Positions 44,778 to 51,155 of a DNA stretch of 64,000 bases are shown here, piece by piece. Both the position numbers and the translations under genes were made by a program. The stretch is from Kiritimatiellaeota bacterium B1221 (GTDB taxonomy: Bacteria > Verrucomicrobiota > Kiritimatiellia > SS1-B-03-39 > UBA6053), in assembly GCA_029269125.1 (NCBI GenBank), contig JARHXX010000018.1:1-64000 (forward strand). Reading direction: 5' to 3'. Each line of letters starts with the position of its first letter. Position 1 is the first letter of the stretch. The notes beneath the pieces are model-generated. The model was not told the DNA's origin. It was given only the letters and a program-made list of their open reading frames with translations, and did no database searches.

Positions 44778-44783
44778 TATAAT
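44778..44783 (+). promoter_or_regulatory. Candidate -10 element
   Basis: TATAAT just after the stop of the preceding gene, with no convincing -35. If used, it would start an approximately 88-nt transcript ending at the terminator at 44840-44877. Confidence 0.3.
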
Positions 44784-44809
44784 ATTAAAGAAAGTAAATA
44801 TTGTCTAAG

Positions 44810-44877
44810 TTTAATCTCCTTAGATATGTAATATGTTATGGGGTAAGGAGCGTTAAAAACTTCTTACCCCTTTTTTT
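44810..44877 (+). terminator. Terminator with competing antiterminator pairing (attenuator-like leader)
   Basis: Strong terminator: 44840-44850 (GGGGTAAGGAG) pairs with 44860-44870 (CTTCTTACCCC) over 11 bp with one G-U, followed by seven T. Upstream CTCCTTA at 44816-44822 is the exact complement of TAAGGAG in the terminator's 5' arm, so the two folds exclude each other. The same upstream stretch (44810-44822) also matches the complement of phage ribosome-binding leaders. It lies before the lipoprotein genes. Confidence 0.6.
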
Positions 44878-44902
44878 GAAACAGAGATTATAAAAGGATA
44901 AT

Positions 44903-45331
44903 ATGAAAAAGTATATATTAGTTTTGTTAATGGGGTTTATGTTTACAGGTTGCGTTTCTTATTCATCTTATAAGGGAGAAAAGAAAGCTATTCAAACAAG
45001 AGAAGCTATTGCAAGAAATGACGGCGTAGCAATGCGAGGACTTAAAGAAGACGGTGTAGCAGAAGGTGTAGAGTATGAAGTTAGCTATTTAGACACGATT
45101 AAACAAGCTCCTGTTAAAATGGTGGGGAGTGCGGTAGCAGATGCCGTTTTAGCGTGGGTTAGTGTAGAAGGCGTACAGTATTTAACCGATAGTGGAAGCT
45201 CTAATAATAACTCCAGTACTAAAAGCGGTAGAGATACTACAAGCGTTACTGTTAGTGGTACAGGCAATGTAGTACAAGTAAGGGGAGATTCTACGAGCGT
45301 AAGCGCAAGCGTATCTAGTACAGAGTTTTGA
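44903..45331 (+). CDS. Phage-encoded lipoprotein
   Basis: A 142-residue exported protein. Signal: KKYILVLLMGFMFTGC, with the lipobox FTGC for lipid attachment. The mature part has a charged segment (GEKKAIQTREAIARNDGVAMRGLKED), a short hydrophobic helix-like stretch (KMVGSAVADAVLAWVSVEGV), and an Asn/Ser/Thr-rich beta-like tail (TTSVTVSGTGNVVQVRGDST). No family recognised. It overlaps the next lipoprotein gene. Envelope modification of the lysogen, or a lysis role, are possible. Confidence 0.75.
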   Translation: MKKYILVLLMGFMFTGCVSYSSYKGEKKAIQTREAIARNDGVAMRGLKEDGVAEGVEYEVSYLDTIKQAPVKMVGSAVADAVLAWVSVEGVQYLTDSGSSNNNSSTKSGRDTTSVTVSGTGNVVQVRGDSTSVSASVSSTEF

Positions 45332-45588
45332 AAAAGCATTTATCTATATTGCTCTTAATACTGCTAACTTCCTGTAGCAGTTTAAATACAGTGGATACGG
45401 TGGATACGGTTACACCGATCCACGCAACAGGAGCGCAAACAATCACGCTAGAGAGCTTTGATTCTAAAACGTGGGTGTATAGTCGTAACGGGCAAAAGGA
45501 GGCTACAGGCACGTTATCAGAGCTTATAAGGGATTGCTTAATACCAGTAGCAAAGCGTAACTATGATTATCAAGATAGATTACACTAA
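45328..45588 (+). CDS. Second small phage lipoprotein
   Basis: An 86-residue protein starting at TTG 45328, overlapping the stop of the first lipoprotein gene. Signal KKHLSILLLILLTSC with the lipobox LTSC. Two short repeats encode VDTVDTV. The rest is an unfamiliar small domain ending KRNYDYQDRLH. The TTG start is inferred because no ATG precedes the signal. The pair could be an o-spanin-like or superinfection-exclusion unit; unproven. Confidence 0.65.
   Translation: MKKHLSILLLILLTSCSSLNTVDTVDTVTPIHATGAQTITLESFDSKTWVYSRNGQKEATGTLSELIRDCLIPVAKRNYDYQDRLH
45414..45429 (+). repeat. 16-bp repeat, copy 1 (inside a gene)
   Basis: ACCGATCCACGCAACA, identical to 46252-46267. Here it lies in the coding part of the second lipoprotein. 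GC-rich against its surroundings. Confidence 0.6.
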
Positions 45589-45622
45589 GTTCTAAATAGT
45601 ATTTTTTACTATTCAATAATGA

Positions 45623-45649
45623 GAGAGGCTAAACAGCTTCTCTTTTTTT
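45623..45649 (+). terminator. Intrinsic terminator
   Basis: GAGAGGCT-AAAC-AGCTTCTC with a T-run follows the lipoprotein pair. The stem has one mismatch. Confidence 0.75.
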
Positions 45650-45691
45650 GTTTTTAAGAGTTAGTGTAAATGAAATTAAAAATATAATCAC

Positions 45692-45719
45692 TTGTTCGAG
45701 TAATGAAATCTACTATAAT
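45692..45719 (+). promoter_or_regulatory. Candidate promoter for the accessory block
   Basis: TTGTTC at 45692-45697 and TATAAT at 45714-45719 with a 16-bp spacer, between a terminator and the first gene of the 45.8-49 kb block. A further TATAAT lies at 45776-45781. Confidence 0.55.
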
Positions 45720-45819
45720 TGAGTATGGCAAAAGAAATATGAAGAAATAAAAAGGAATAATTAATATTTTATTTGTATAATAATAATACGCAAGCGGGAA
45801 ACCGTAGAAACATAGCGTA

Positions 45820-45843
45820 AAACATAAACATAAATAAGGAGAT
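45820..45843 (+). repeat. Ribosome-binding leader cassette, copy 1
   Basis: A 24-base leader (AAACATAAACAT...AAGGAGAT) immediately upstream of the 45847 gene, exactly repeated at 58727-58750 before another gene. It includes the Shine-Dalgarno. Confidence 0.7.
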
Positions 45844-45846
45844 AAA

Positions 45847-46215
45847 ATGAAAAAAGAAGATTTAGTAAAAGTAGAATATGATATTTTAAGATATGTAGAA
45901 AGTTATGGATTTGCTTTAAGTGCAGGCCCTAACGGTTACAAAAAGAAGCGCAAAAAAGTAAGCTTATATGTCTCAAAGGCTGAAGCAGAAAGCTATAGAG
46001 AAATGTTAATAGAGAGATACGCAAAAAGTAAAAACTACAAGCAAAAAAAAGGTAAGTATAAATATGCAGATTTTGAAAATTTAACTTTTACAACTTTAAC
46101 AGATTCAGATTTTAATGATTACCTTTTAAAAGAAAAAGAGAAGGCATTAAGAATAGAAGAGTATCAAAAACTTTGCGAAGATTTAAAAAGAGAAGAAGAA
46201 GCATATTTAGCGTAA
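45847..46215 (+). CDS. Phage protein of unknown function
   Basis: A 122-residue highly charged helical protein (KKEDLVKVEYDILRYVESYG; YKQKKGKYKYADFENLTF). No family recognised. It is the first gene after a probable promoter and carries the repeated leader cassette. Confidence 0.65.
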   Translation: MKKEDLVKVEYDILRYVESYGFALSAGPNGYKKKRKKVSLYVSKAEAESYREMLIERYAKSKNYKQKKGKYKYADFENLTFTTLTDSDFNDYLLKEKEKALRIEEYQKLCEDLKREEEAYLA

Positions 46216-46230
46216 AGGAGTAAAAGCTAA

Positions 46231-46257
46231 ATCGGTGGGGTTAAACTCCCCACCGAT
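46231..46257. other. Strong hairpin without T-run
   Basis: ATCGGTGGGG and CCCCACCGAT pair perfectly over 10 bp around TTAAACT. No T-run follows on either strand, so it is not a standard terminator. It sits between two small genes and abuts the second copy of the 16-bp repeat; may be an RNA processing or stability element. Confidence 0.6.
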
Positions 46258-46267
46258 CCACGCAACA
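46252..46267 (+). repeat. 16-bp repeat, copy 2 (intergenic)
   Basis: Identical to 45414-45429 and overlapping the right arm of the hairpin. The shared block is unusually GC-rich for this phage region, suggesting recent copying between the two places. Confidence 0.6.
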
Positions 46268-46290
46268 AAACAAAAAGGAGATTAGATAAA

Positions 46291-46416
46291 ATGAAAATTA
46301 AAAGAACATATACACTAAAGAAAGAGACGGTAGAGAAATTAGAAAGAGATTACCAAAAATCCACTTTTAAAAGTTTAAGTTCATACTTAGAATACTTGAT
46401 AAATAAGGAGGGGTAA
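46291..46416 (+). CDS. Ribbon-helix-helix-like micro-protein (41 residues)
   Basis: KRTYTLKKETVEKLERDYQK then KSLSSYLEYLINK gives a beta-strand followed by two helices, the minimal ribbon-helix-helix pattern. A good leader (AAAGGAGATTAGATAAA) precedes the ATG. It is directly followed by the membrane coiled-coil gene. DNA binding is inferred. Confidence 0.6.
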   Translation: MKIKRTYTLKKETVEKLERDYQKSTFKSLSSYLEYLINKEG

Positions 46417-46418
46417 GA

Positions 46419-46694
46419 ATGAAAAGCAAAATAGCATTAGCGGTAGCATGGATAATTATTTTTTTTTCTAGTCTACATTACATAAACAGCAGAGAAAATT
46501 ACTTAAATTCTTCAGAGTATATAGAAGATAAACAGGAATTAGCGAAAAGAGAAAAAGAGCTTGCGATTTTAGAAAAAGAGTCTGCAAGATTAAAAAAAGA
46601 ATTAGAGTTAGCTAGGTTTAAACATCCTGTTTTGTATTATGAAGCTTTAAGGCAAGTTGAAATAGAGAAGTTAGAAGAGGAGCTTGCAGAATGA
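46419..46694 (+). CDS. Small membrane-anchored coiled-coil protein
   Basis: A 91-residue protein with one N-terminal membrane helix (IALAVAWIIIFFSSLHYI) and a charged coiled coil (ELAKREKELAILEKESARLKK). This topology resembles an inner-membrane spanin, and two lipoproteins are encoded 1 kb upstream, but no holin or endolysin is seen nearby. The function is open. It overlaps the next gene by ATGA. Confidence 0.65.
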   Translation: MKSKIALAVAWIIIFFSSLHYINSRENYLNSSEYIEDKQELAKREKELAILEKESARLKKELELARFKHPVLYYEALRQVEIEKLEEELAE

Positions 46695-47161
46695 AATATG
46701 AGATTAGTAATGCTACTATCTTAATAGATAAAGAGGATGAAGAGAGATTAGATAGTGTATTATGGGTGAAAAAAGATAGTAGCGTTACAGCTCATACAAG
46801 CACTAGAGGCGGTGCATTTTCTTTAGGTAGATATCTTTTAGATATTCCTGAAAATGTAAAAGGAGAAGTTTGTTTTAAGACTAGAAACGATTTAGATTTT
46901 AGAAAAGCAAACCTAAGCTTTAACCCTGATAATAAAAAGTACATTAGGAGTGACAGAAAAGCACCTAAGAGCGGTTTTTATGGTGTACACGAGTATCTAA
47001 CAAGATGTACGAAAGATTTACGCTATAGGGCTTATTTGAACATCAACGGTAAGCGTAAAGAAAAGGGCGGATTCTTAACCGCTAAGAAAGCAGGAAAGCA
47101 CTATAACAAAATGGTTAAAGAAGCAGGGTTAGAAAATATAAGAGAGCTTAACACCTTCTAA
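46691..47161 (+). CDS. Degenerate HNH/AP2-type protein
   Basis: A 156-residue protein with the layout of phage HNH-AP2 endonucleases. The C-terminal AP2-like domain is good (SGFYGVHEYLTR, then YRAYLNINGKRKEKGGFLTAKKAGKHYNKM). In the HNH part the DH-x-NG-x-x-x-D-N-R pattern is replaced by CFKTRNDLDFRKANLSF, so the catalytic His is lost. It likely binds DNA but does not cut it. Compare the intact relative at 49647-50285. Confidence 0.65.
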   Translation: MKYEISNATILIDKEDEERLDSVLWVKKDSSVTAHTSTRGGAFSLGRYLLDIPENVKGEVCFKTRNDLDFRKANLSFNPDNKKYIRSDRKAPKSGFYGVHEYLTRCTKDLRYRAYLNINGKRKEKGGFLTAKKAGKHYNKMVKEAGLENIRELNTF

Positions 47162-47186
47162 ACTAGAATCCTACACTAAAAAACAA

Positions 47187-47222
47187 AGAGAGTAACTATT
47201 AATTTAGTTACTCTTCTTTTTG
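47187..47222 (+). terminator. Intrinsic terminator
   Basis: AGAGTAACT and AGTTACTCT form a 9-bp stem, followed by TCTTTTT. A TATAAT at 47223-47228 follows directly and may start the next transcript. Confidence 0.75.
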
Positions 47223-47260
47223 TATAATAAAAATATTAAAAATAAAAGAGGGAAATAAAA

Positions 47261-47911
47261 ATGTATCAAGAATTAATAGACATAACAAAATTACTGAAAG
47301 ATTTAGGAGTAGTAAACATGTCTATGATTAGAGTACAAGATTTAAAGGATGAATTAGAAAATATAACACACAAACAAAGCGTTTTTAAGAACTACGATTA
47401 CTTTGTAAATGTGTCTTTTGATAAAGGTAAGATTTACTTATGGAGAAAAAGAGATTTTGTTAAGTGGTGGGATAACTTAAACCCATTTGAAACGCTTTAT
47501 AAAATTGTGTACGATTCTCCCGATGGAGGTTTTAGTAAAGCTATCTTACTTCCTACTAATCAATTAAACTTTCCTCATAAAGAAATAGAAATACCTGAAG
47601 CAATTTGTAAGAAATACTTTGAAGTAATTGAGCAAAAAAGAAAACAAAAAGTATCTATTAGAGATTTGTGTTTATGGAAAGAAAGGCAGGCAATTAGTGC
47701 AGTAAAAGTTTATGTACTGCCTCTTATGACTAAAAAGAAAAGAGTAGAGTTAGTTACTACTTTTGCAGAGCAAGTAATTAGAGGAGATATAAGAGTAACT
47801 AACTATGAGGATGAAGAATTTTATTTAGAAGTTAAAAACGATTCTCCAGAAAGTAAAACTAATAATTTATTTTTGGAGTACGATTCTTTTAACAGGCAAT
47901 GTATTTATTAA
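47261..47911 (+). CDS. Phage protein of unknown function
   Basis: A 216-residue cytosolic protein with no family recognised. It mixes beta segments (YDYFVNVSFDKGKIYLWRKR) and helices (EAICKKYFEVIEQKRKQK). It is the first gene after a terminator and candidate -10 box. Position suggests an early or middle accessory protein. Confidence 0.65.
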   Translation: MYQELIDITKLLKDLGVVNMSMIRVQDLKDELENITHKQSVFKNYDYFVNVSFDKGKIYLWRKRDFVKWWDNLNPFETLYKIVYDSPDGGFSKAILLPTNQLNFPHKEIEIPEAICKKYFEVIEQKRKQKVSIRDLCLWKERQAISAVKVYVLPLMTKKKRVELVTTFAEQVIRGDIRVTNYEDEEFYLEVKNDSPESKTNNLFLEYDSFNRQCIY

Positions 47912-47938
47912 ACAAACATGAATAAGGAGATTAAAAAG

Positions 47939-48313
47939 ATGAAGAGAAAAGTACAAATTAAAGATATTTTAAAAAGGCAAAGTGAAGAATGCATTAAGCA
48001 TCAAAAATATGTGGAAGTAGATTTGGAAGTAGATATGGAAAAATATAAGGAGGAGTATGATTTAAATGGCTATCTGTTTTGTCACGATTGCGACGAAGAA
48101 GTAGAAATATATATGGAAGATGATGTAATAGAATTTATCATTAAGGACTGTATATACTATGTATGCTTCGACTCTTTAGACGAGTTAGCGGAAGATTTTG
48201 ATAAATCGGAAACCATTGATATTGTTTCAGAATTTAGGGACACAGAATATTTTAAAGTCATCTCATGTAAAATGAAAAACCGTATAATGCATTTAAAGGT
48301 AAAAAAAATATAA
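47939..48313 (+). CDS. Acidic phage protein with a CxxC motif
   Basis: A 124-residue protein, rich in Glu and Asp after a basic start (MKRKVQIKDILKRQ). FCHDCDEEVEIY contains a single CxxC pair. No family recognised. The ATG at 47939 is placed 8 bases after the AAGGAG leader; the upstream in-frame ATG at 47918 lies within that leader and is unlikely. Its leader contains a 13-base match to the complement of 44810-44822. Confidence 0.65.
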   Translation: MKRKVQIKDILKRQSEECIKHQKYVEVDLEVDMEKYKEEYDLNGYLFCHDCDEEVEIYMEDDVIEFIIKDCIYYVCFDSLDELAEDFDKSETIDIVSEFRDTEYFKVISCKMKNRIMHLKVKKI

Positions 48314-48350
48314 AACATATTACAAACATGAATAAAGGAGATTAAATAGT

Positions 48351-48479
48351 ATGAAAAGATTAACAAAATTAGAGAAGCTAAAACTAAAAGCGCATATACA
48401 AAGTATTAGATATGATATTAGTAAAATTATAAATAAGGATGATAAAGAGAATGAGAATAGAAAACCCGTACAAGCCTAA
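48351..48479 (+). CDS. Phage micro-protein (42 residues)
   Basis: Basic helical peptide (KRLTKLEKLKLKAHIQSIRYD). It has its own AAAGGAGATTAAA leader and its end overlaps the next gene. No family recognised. Confidence 0.5.
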   Translation: MKRLTKLEKLKLKAHIQSIRYDISKIINKDDKENENRKPVQA

Positions 48480-48633
48480 ATTTAAACATACAAAAAAAGA
48501 AAGTGATAGGCTGTCTAATAGATACTCTGTAGGCTTTACAGATAAGGAAAATGTAAAATTAATAAAGTATGCTAAAAAGAAAGGTATTACTTTAACAAGA
48601 GCTATTAGAGAGGAAATTTTAAAATGTTTATAA
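48451..48633 (+). CDS. Ribbon-helix-helix-like protein (60 residues)
   Basis: RYSVGFTDKENVKLIKYAKKKG followed by TLTRAIREEILKC fits a ribbon-helix-helix fold in the C-terminal 40 residues, with a basic N-terminal tail. The ATG at 48451 lies 10 bases after AAGGA; an in-frame ATG at 48439 abuts that sequence and is less likely. It overlaps the next gene by 10 bp. The third such mini-protein in the prophage. Confidence 0.65.
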   Translation: MRIENPYKPKFKHTKKESDRLSNRYSVGFTDKENVKLIKYAKKKGITLTRAIREEILKCL

Positions 48634-49049
48634 CAAAATCAGGTATAGAATACGTTAAACCAAAAATTGATGTAGAGCTAATTGTAAATGACAAAGATTC
48701 TAAAGAAGCTACTGTATATTCTGTCTATGATTTAGAAGATAAAGAGGGAATAGTTATAAAGGCTAAAGAAGAGGGTTTAAACGTCTATATAGAGCTTATT
48801 AGCTTTCCTGCTACAAGTACACCTAAAGAGAAAGAAACGCTCTTACACGCTAACCTTTTTGATTCTTTGTTAAGATGCATAGAAACTAAAGTAATAGCTA
48901 AACCTTTCTTTATGAAGGATAGAACTTTTGAAGGTGAAGAAGGAAAAGCTTTAGTTACTTTATGGAAAGAATTAACATTAGATAAACTTAAAGATTACGA
49001 TTTAATAAAAACATTAGAGATAGCAGAGTCATTAAGAAAAGAGGATTAA
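48624..49049 (+). CDS. Phage protein of unknown function
   Basis: A 141-residue protein, no family recognised. Alternating strands and helices (IVNDKDSKEATVYSVYDLED; LHANLFDSLLRCIETKVI). The features resemble small single-stranded-DNA-associated phage proteins only loosely; I make no assignment. Confidence 0.6.
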   Translation: MFITKSGIEYVKPKIDVELIVNDKDSKEATVYSVYDLEDKEGIVIKAKEEGLNVYIELISFPATSTPKEKETLLHANLFDSLLRCIETKVIAKPFFMKDRTFEGEEGKALVTLWKELTLDKLKDYDLIKTLEIAESLRKED

Positions 49050-49072
49050 ACATTATAAGGAGATTAGTTAAA

Positions 49073-49384
49073 ATGGAGAGAGAAAATAGAGAAGAAAGAA
49101 TTAAAAAGATGCATGAGTATTTTTTAAATCTAAAACTAAAGAAGATGGAAGAAGAAAGAATAGCATATGAGAAAACAAAATTAGAAGAAATAGCTAGATA
49201 CGAAGAAAGACAAAAAGAAAAAGAATATAAACTAGATAAGTTAAAATCTATTTTAAAAGCTCATGATATAGAACTGAATTTAAAAGTAGATGTTTATGAT
49301 AATGAATTGGATATTAAAGCAGTATATAAAGGAGAAGTTATATTAGATGACTATTTAGAAGAGTTTAAAATGGAGGTTAGTTAA
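49073..49384 (+). CDS. Coiled-coil phage protein
   Basis: A 103-residue protein dominated by a charged coiled coil (EERIKKMHEYFLNLKLKKME; EERQKEKEYKLDKLKSIL) with a short beta-like C-terminus. It has the TAAGGAGATTA leader. Function unknown. Confidence 0.6.
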   Translation: MERENREERIKKMHEYFLNLKLKKMEEERIAYEKTKLEEIARYEERQKEKEYKLDKLKSILKAHDIELNLKVDVYDNELDIKAVYKGEVILDDYLEEFKMEVS

Positions 49385-49462
49385 ATGGAGTTTATAGGAT
49401 TTGTATTATATTTATGGTTATGTTTTGAGGTGGCTAAGTGGATATTTGAAAATGTTGATTGA
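49385..49462 (+). CDS. Possible 25-residue membrane peptide
   Basis: The ATG starts at the stop of the preceding gene (TAAATG) and encodes MEFIGFVLYLWLCFEVAKW with a single membrane helix. Very short, so tentative; translation would be by reinitiation. Confidence 0.35.
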   Translation: MEFIGFVLYLWLCFEVAKWIFENVD

Positions 49463-49625
49463 GTATAAAGATAAAGTGTTAGAGTTAGATAATAGTTTTA
49501 AGAAGGGAAACTTACTTATATTAGAATTAGATGCTAAAGTAGGTGAGGTACTGCTACTAGATAAACATAAGTACAAAGTTATTAAGAAGATTAAAGAAGG
49601 TTTGTTAGTAGATTATGAGGGGTAA
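49452..49625 (+). CDS. Small phage protein of unknown function (57 residues)
   Basis: MLIEYKDKVLELDNSFKKGN followed by beta segments (LLILELDAKVGEVLLLDKHK) suggests a small beta-barrel. The ATG at 49452 is preferred to an in-frame TTG at 49401. It overlaps the possible micro-peptide. Confidence 0.5.
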   Translation: MLIEYKDKVLELDNSFKKGNLLILELDAKVGEVLLLDKHKYKVIKKIKEGLLVDYEG

Positions 49626-49646
49626 AACAGTTAATTAAGGAACAAT

Positions 49647-50285
49647 ATGATAATAAAATATAAAGATACTTATAAAGAAATGTTAGTAGATGATAAATAT
49701 AAAGATGGATTAAAAGGAAAGGGAATGTTTCTGTTTAAAGTAAAAGGTGATAATGTGTTTTACGCAAAATTTGACTTAGATAAAAAAAGAACTTCTGTGC
49801 ATAGATATATTTATCAAAAAGAAAACCCATTAGAAAATATAGAAGATAAGCAAATAGACCACATAAACGGAAACTCTTTAGACAATAGAATTAAAAATTT
49901 AAGGGCGGTATCTCAATCCGTTAATAAATCTAATTGGCATAAGAGAATGAAGGGTGATAATAAATATGTAGGTGTTACTAAAAACCTTTCAGATACGACT
50001 AATACGAAGCCCTTCAAGGCATCTTTAAAATACAATGGAAAAAGAAGACATTTATTAATATCTAATAATGAATATGATTGCGCTATTGCTTATGATGTGG
50101 CGGTTATACTCCTTAAAGATGAAATAGCTTCAACAAATTTCAATAGAGGTGAAATAATTTCAATAAGTAACGGTTTTATAGCGTACTTTCATAATTGGCG
50201 AATTCATAACGTCAAGTTTTGTGATAATTTCTATAACTTAGTGAAAAAGGAAGTTAATGTAGATGAAAAAATGCTCGTAGCGTGA
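49647..50285 (+). CDS. HNH endonuclease with AP2 domain
   Basis: A 212-residue probable homing endonuclease. The HNH core reads VHRYIYQ, then QIDHINGNSLDNRIKNLRAVS, with the catalytic His in DH and the NR pattern intact. An AP2-like DNA-binding domain follows (KYVGVTKNLSDTT; FKASLKYNGKRRHLLI). Such genes are mobile in phages and cut DNA near intron- or gene-insertion sites. The downstream gap contains a 9-G tract. Confidence 0.85.
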   Translation: MIIKYKDTYKEMLVDDKYKDGLKGKGMFLFKVKGDNVFYAKFDLDKKRTSVHRYIYQKENPLENIEDKQIDHINGNSLDNRIKNLRAVSQSVNKSNWHKRMKGDNKYVGVTKNLSDTTNTKPFKASLKYNGKRRHLLISNNEYDCAIAYDVAVILLKDEIASTNFNRGEIISISNGFIAYFHNWRIHNVKFCDNFYNLVKKEVNVDEKMLVA

Positions 50286-50411
50286 AAAAGGGGGGGGGAG
50301 TAAGGATTTTTAAGCTTTTTTTAATATTTTGCCAAGGATGGGGACACTTAGTAAATATATCTTGAAATTGTAATTAGTAAAATAGGAATAATAAAATAGG
50401 AGATTAGGAAA
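50286..50411. other. Gap with a homopolymeric G tract
   Basis: Nine consecutive G at 50290-50298 in an otherwise AT-rich phage sequence, four bases after the HNH gene stop, followed by TTTTTAAGC-type sequence. A leader (GGAATAATAAAATAGGAGATTAG) precedes the next gene at 50412. No gene supported. Confidence 0.6.
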
Positions 50412-50597
50412 ATGAAATTAGTATTAGATAATGGTAAAGAAGTTAAATTAGAGATTGAAAACACTAATAATATGATAGGAGTAGGAATAGATTTACCTAG
50501 CAGTAAATTAAACGGAGCTAAAATTATTTTAGATGACGGTAGAGAAGTAGATGTTAATAAAGGCCCTAAAGCAAGCCCTTGTAAATTTAATAAGTAA
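50412..50597 (+). CDS. Small phage protein of unknown function (61 residues)
   Basis: Beta-rich (KLVLDNGKEVKLEIENTNN; KIILDDGREVDVNKG): two similar strand-turn units with GKEV/GREV, possibly a duplicated hairpin. A leader resembling that of the next gene (AATAATAAATAGGGAGATTAG) precedes it. No family recognised. Confidence 0.5.
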   Translation: MKLVLDNGKEVKLEIENTNNMIGVGIDLPSSKLNGAKIILDDGREVDVNKGPKASPCKFNK

Positions 50598-50629
50598 AAC
50601 AGGAATAATAAATAGGGAGATTAGATAAA

Positions 50630-50869
50630 ATGGAAGTATTTAAAAATGGTGATGAAGTAGTATTAGATGAAACATATTTACTAGTAGATGATACTAAAGG
50701 TGTAGATTTAAATGAATATAAAGAAATAGTAAATTGCGATGGTAAGACTACTTTAAAATTAAATGGTAGTTATTATTATGGGTGGAAAAGTTTAAACGTA
50801 TGGAGAGATAAGGAAGGCAATACTTTAAATAGATTATACTTTAGCCCTAAATTTAAATGTGAAAAATAA
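50630..50869 (+). CDS. Small phage protein of unknown function (79 residues)
   Basis: Beta-rich (EVFKNGDEVVLDETYLLVDD; KTTLKLNGSYYYGWKSLNVW). No family recognised. Leader AATAGGGAGATTAGATAAA. Confidence 0.5.
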   Translation: MEVFKNGDEVVLDETYLLVDDTKGVDLNEYKEIVNCDGKTTLKLNGSYYYGWKSLNVWRDKEGNTLNRLYFSPKFKCEK

Positions 50870-50883
50870 TAGATAAGGAAGTA

Positions 50884-51129
50884 ATGACTAAAAGAGCAGA
50901 GAGAGTAGCAGACGCAATACTAGCAGAGCAGAGAGCGGAAAATTCAAAAACATTTAAACGAGGATACCCTTTTTTAAAAATATTATTAGTTATTCATTTA
51001 GTTATGTTTTTAAATATACCTTTAGGTTTTGTATTTATAGCTATAACTGGAGATGTTATTTTTAACTTGTATAGAGATAGATTGAATAATGAATTTAGGA
51101 TTATAGGAAACTATCCTATTATTAGATAA
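50884..51129 (+). CDS. Small phage membrane protein
   Basis: An 81-residue protein with a charged N-terminus and two hydrophobic helices (FLKILLVIHLVMFLNIPLGF; VFIAITGDVIFNL). Holin-like topology is possible, but it lies just upstream of terminase rather than near a lysozyme, so I leave the function open. Leader AGATAAGGAAGTAATG, shared with the terminase gene. Confidence 0.5.
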   Translation: MTKRAERVADAILAEQRAENSKTFKRGYPFLKILLVIHLVMFLNIPLGFVFIAITGDVIFNLYRDRLNNEFRIIGNYPIIR

Positions 51130-51155
51130 ATAATAAATTAATAGATAAGGAAGTA

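Noticed and set aside
46231-46257. Hairpin as an intrinsic terminator
   Set aside because: It lacks a T-run on either strand, so I record it only as a structural element.
49647-50411. Group I intron around the HNH gene
   Set aside because: Neighbouring genes are complete and not split, and I could not identify intron core pairings.
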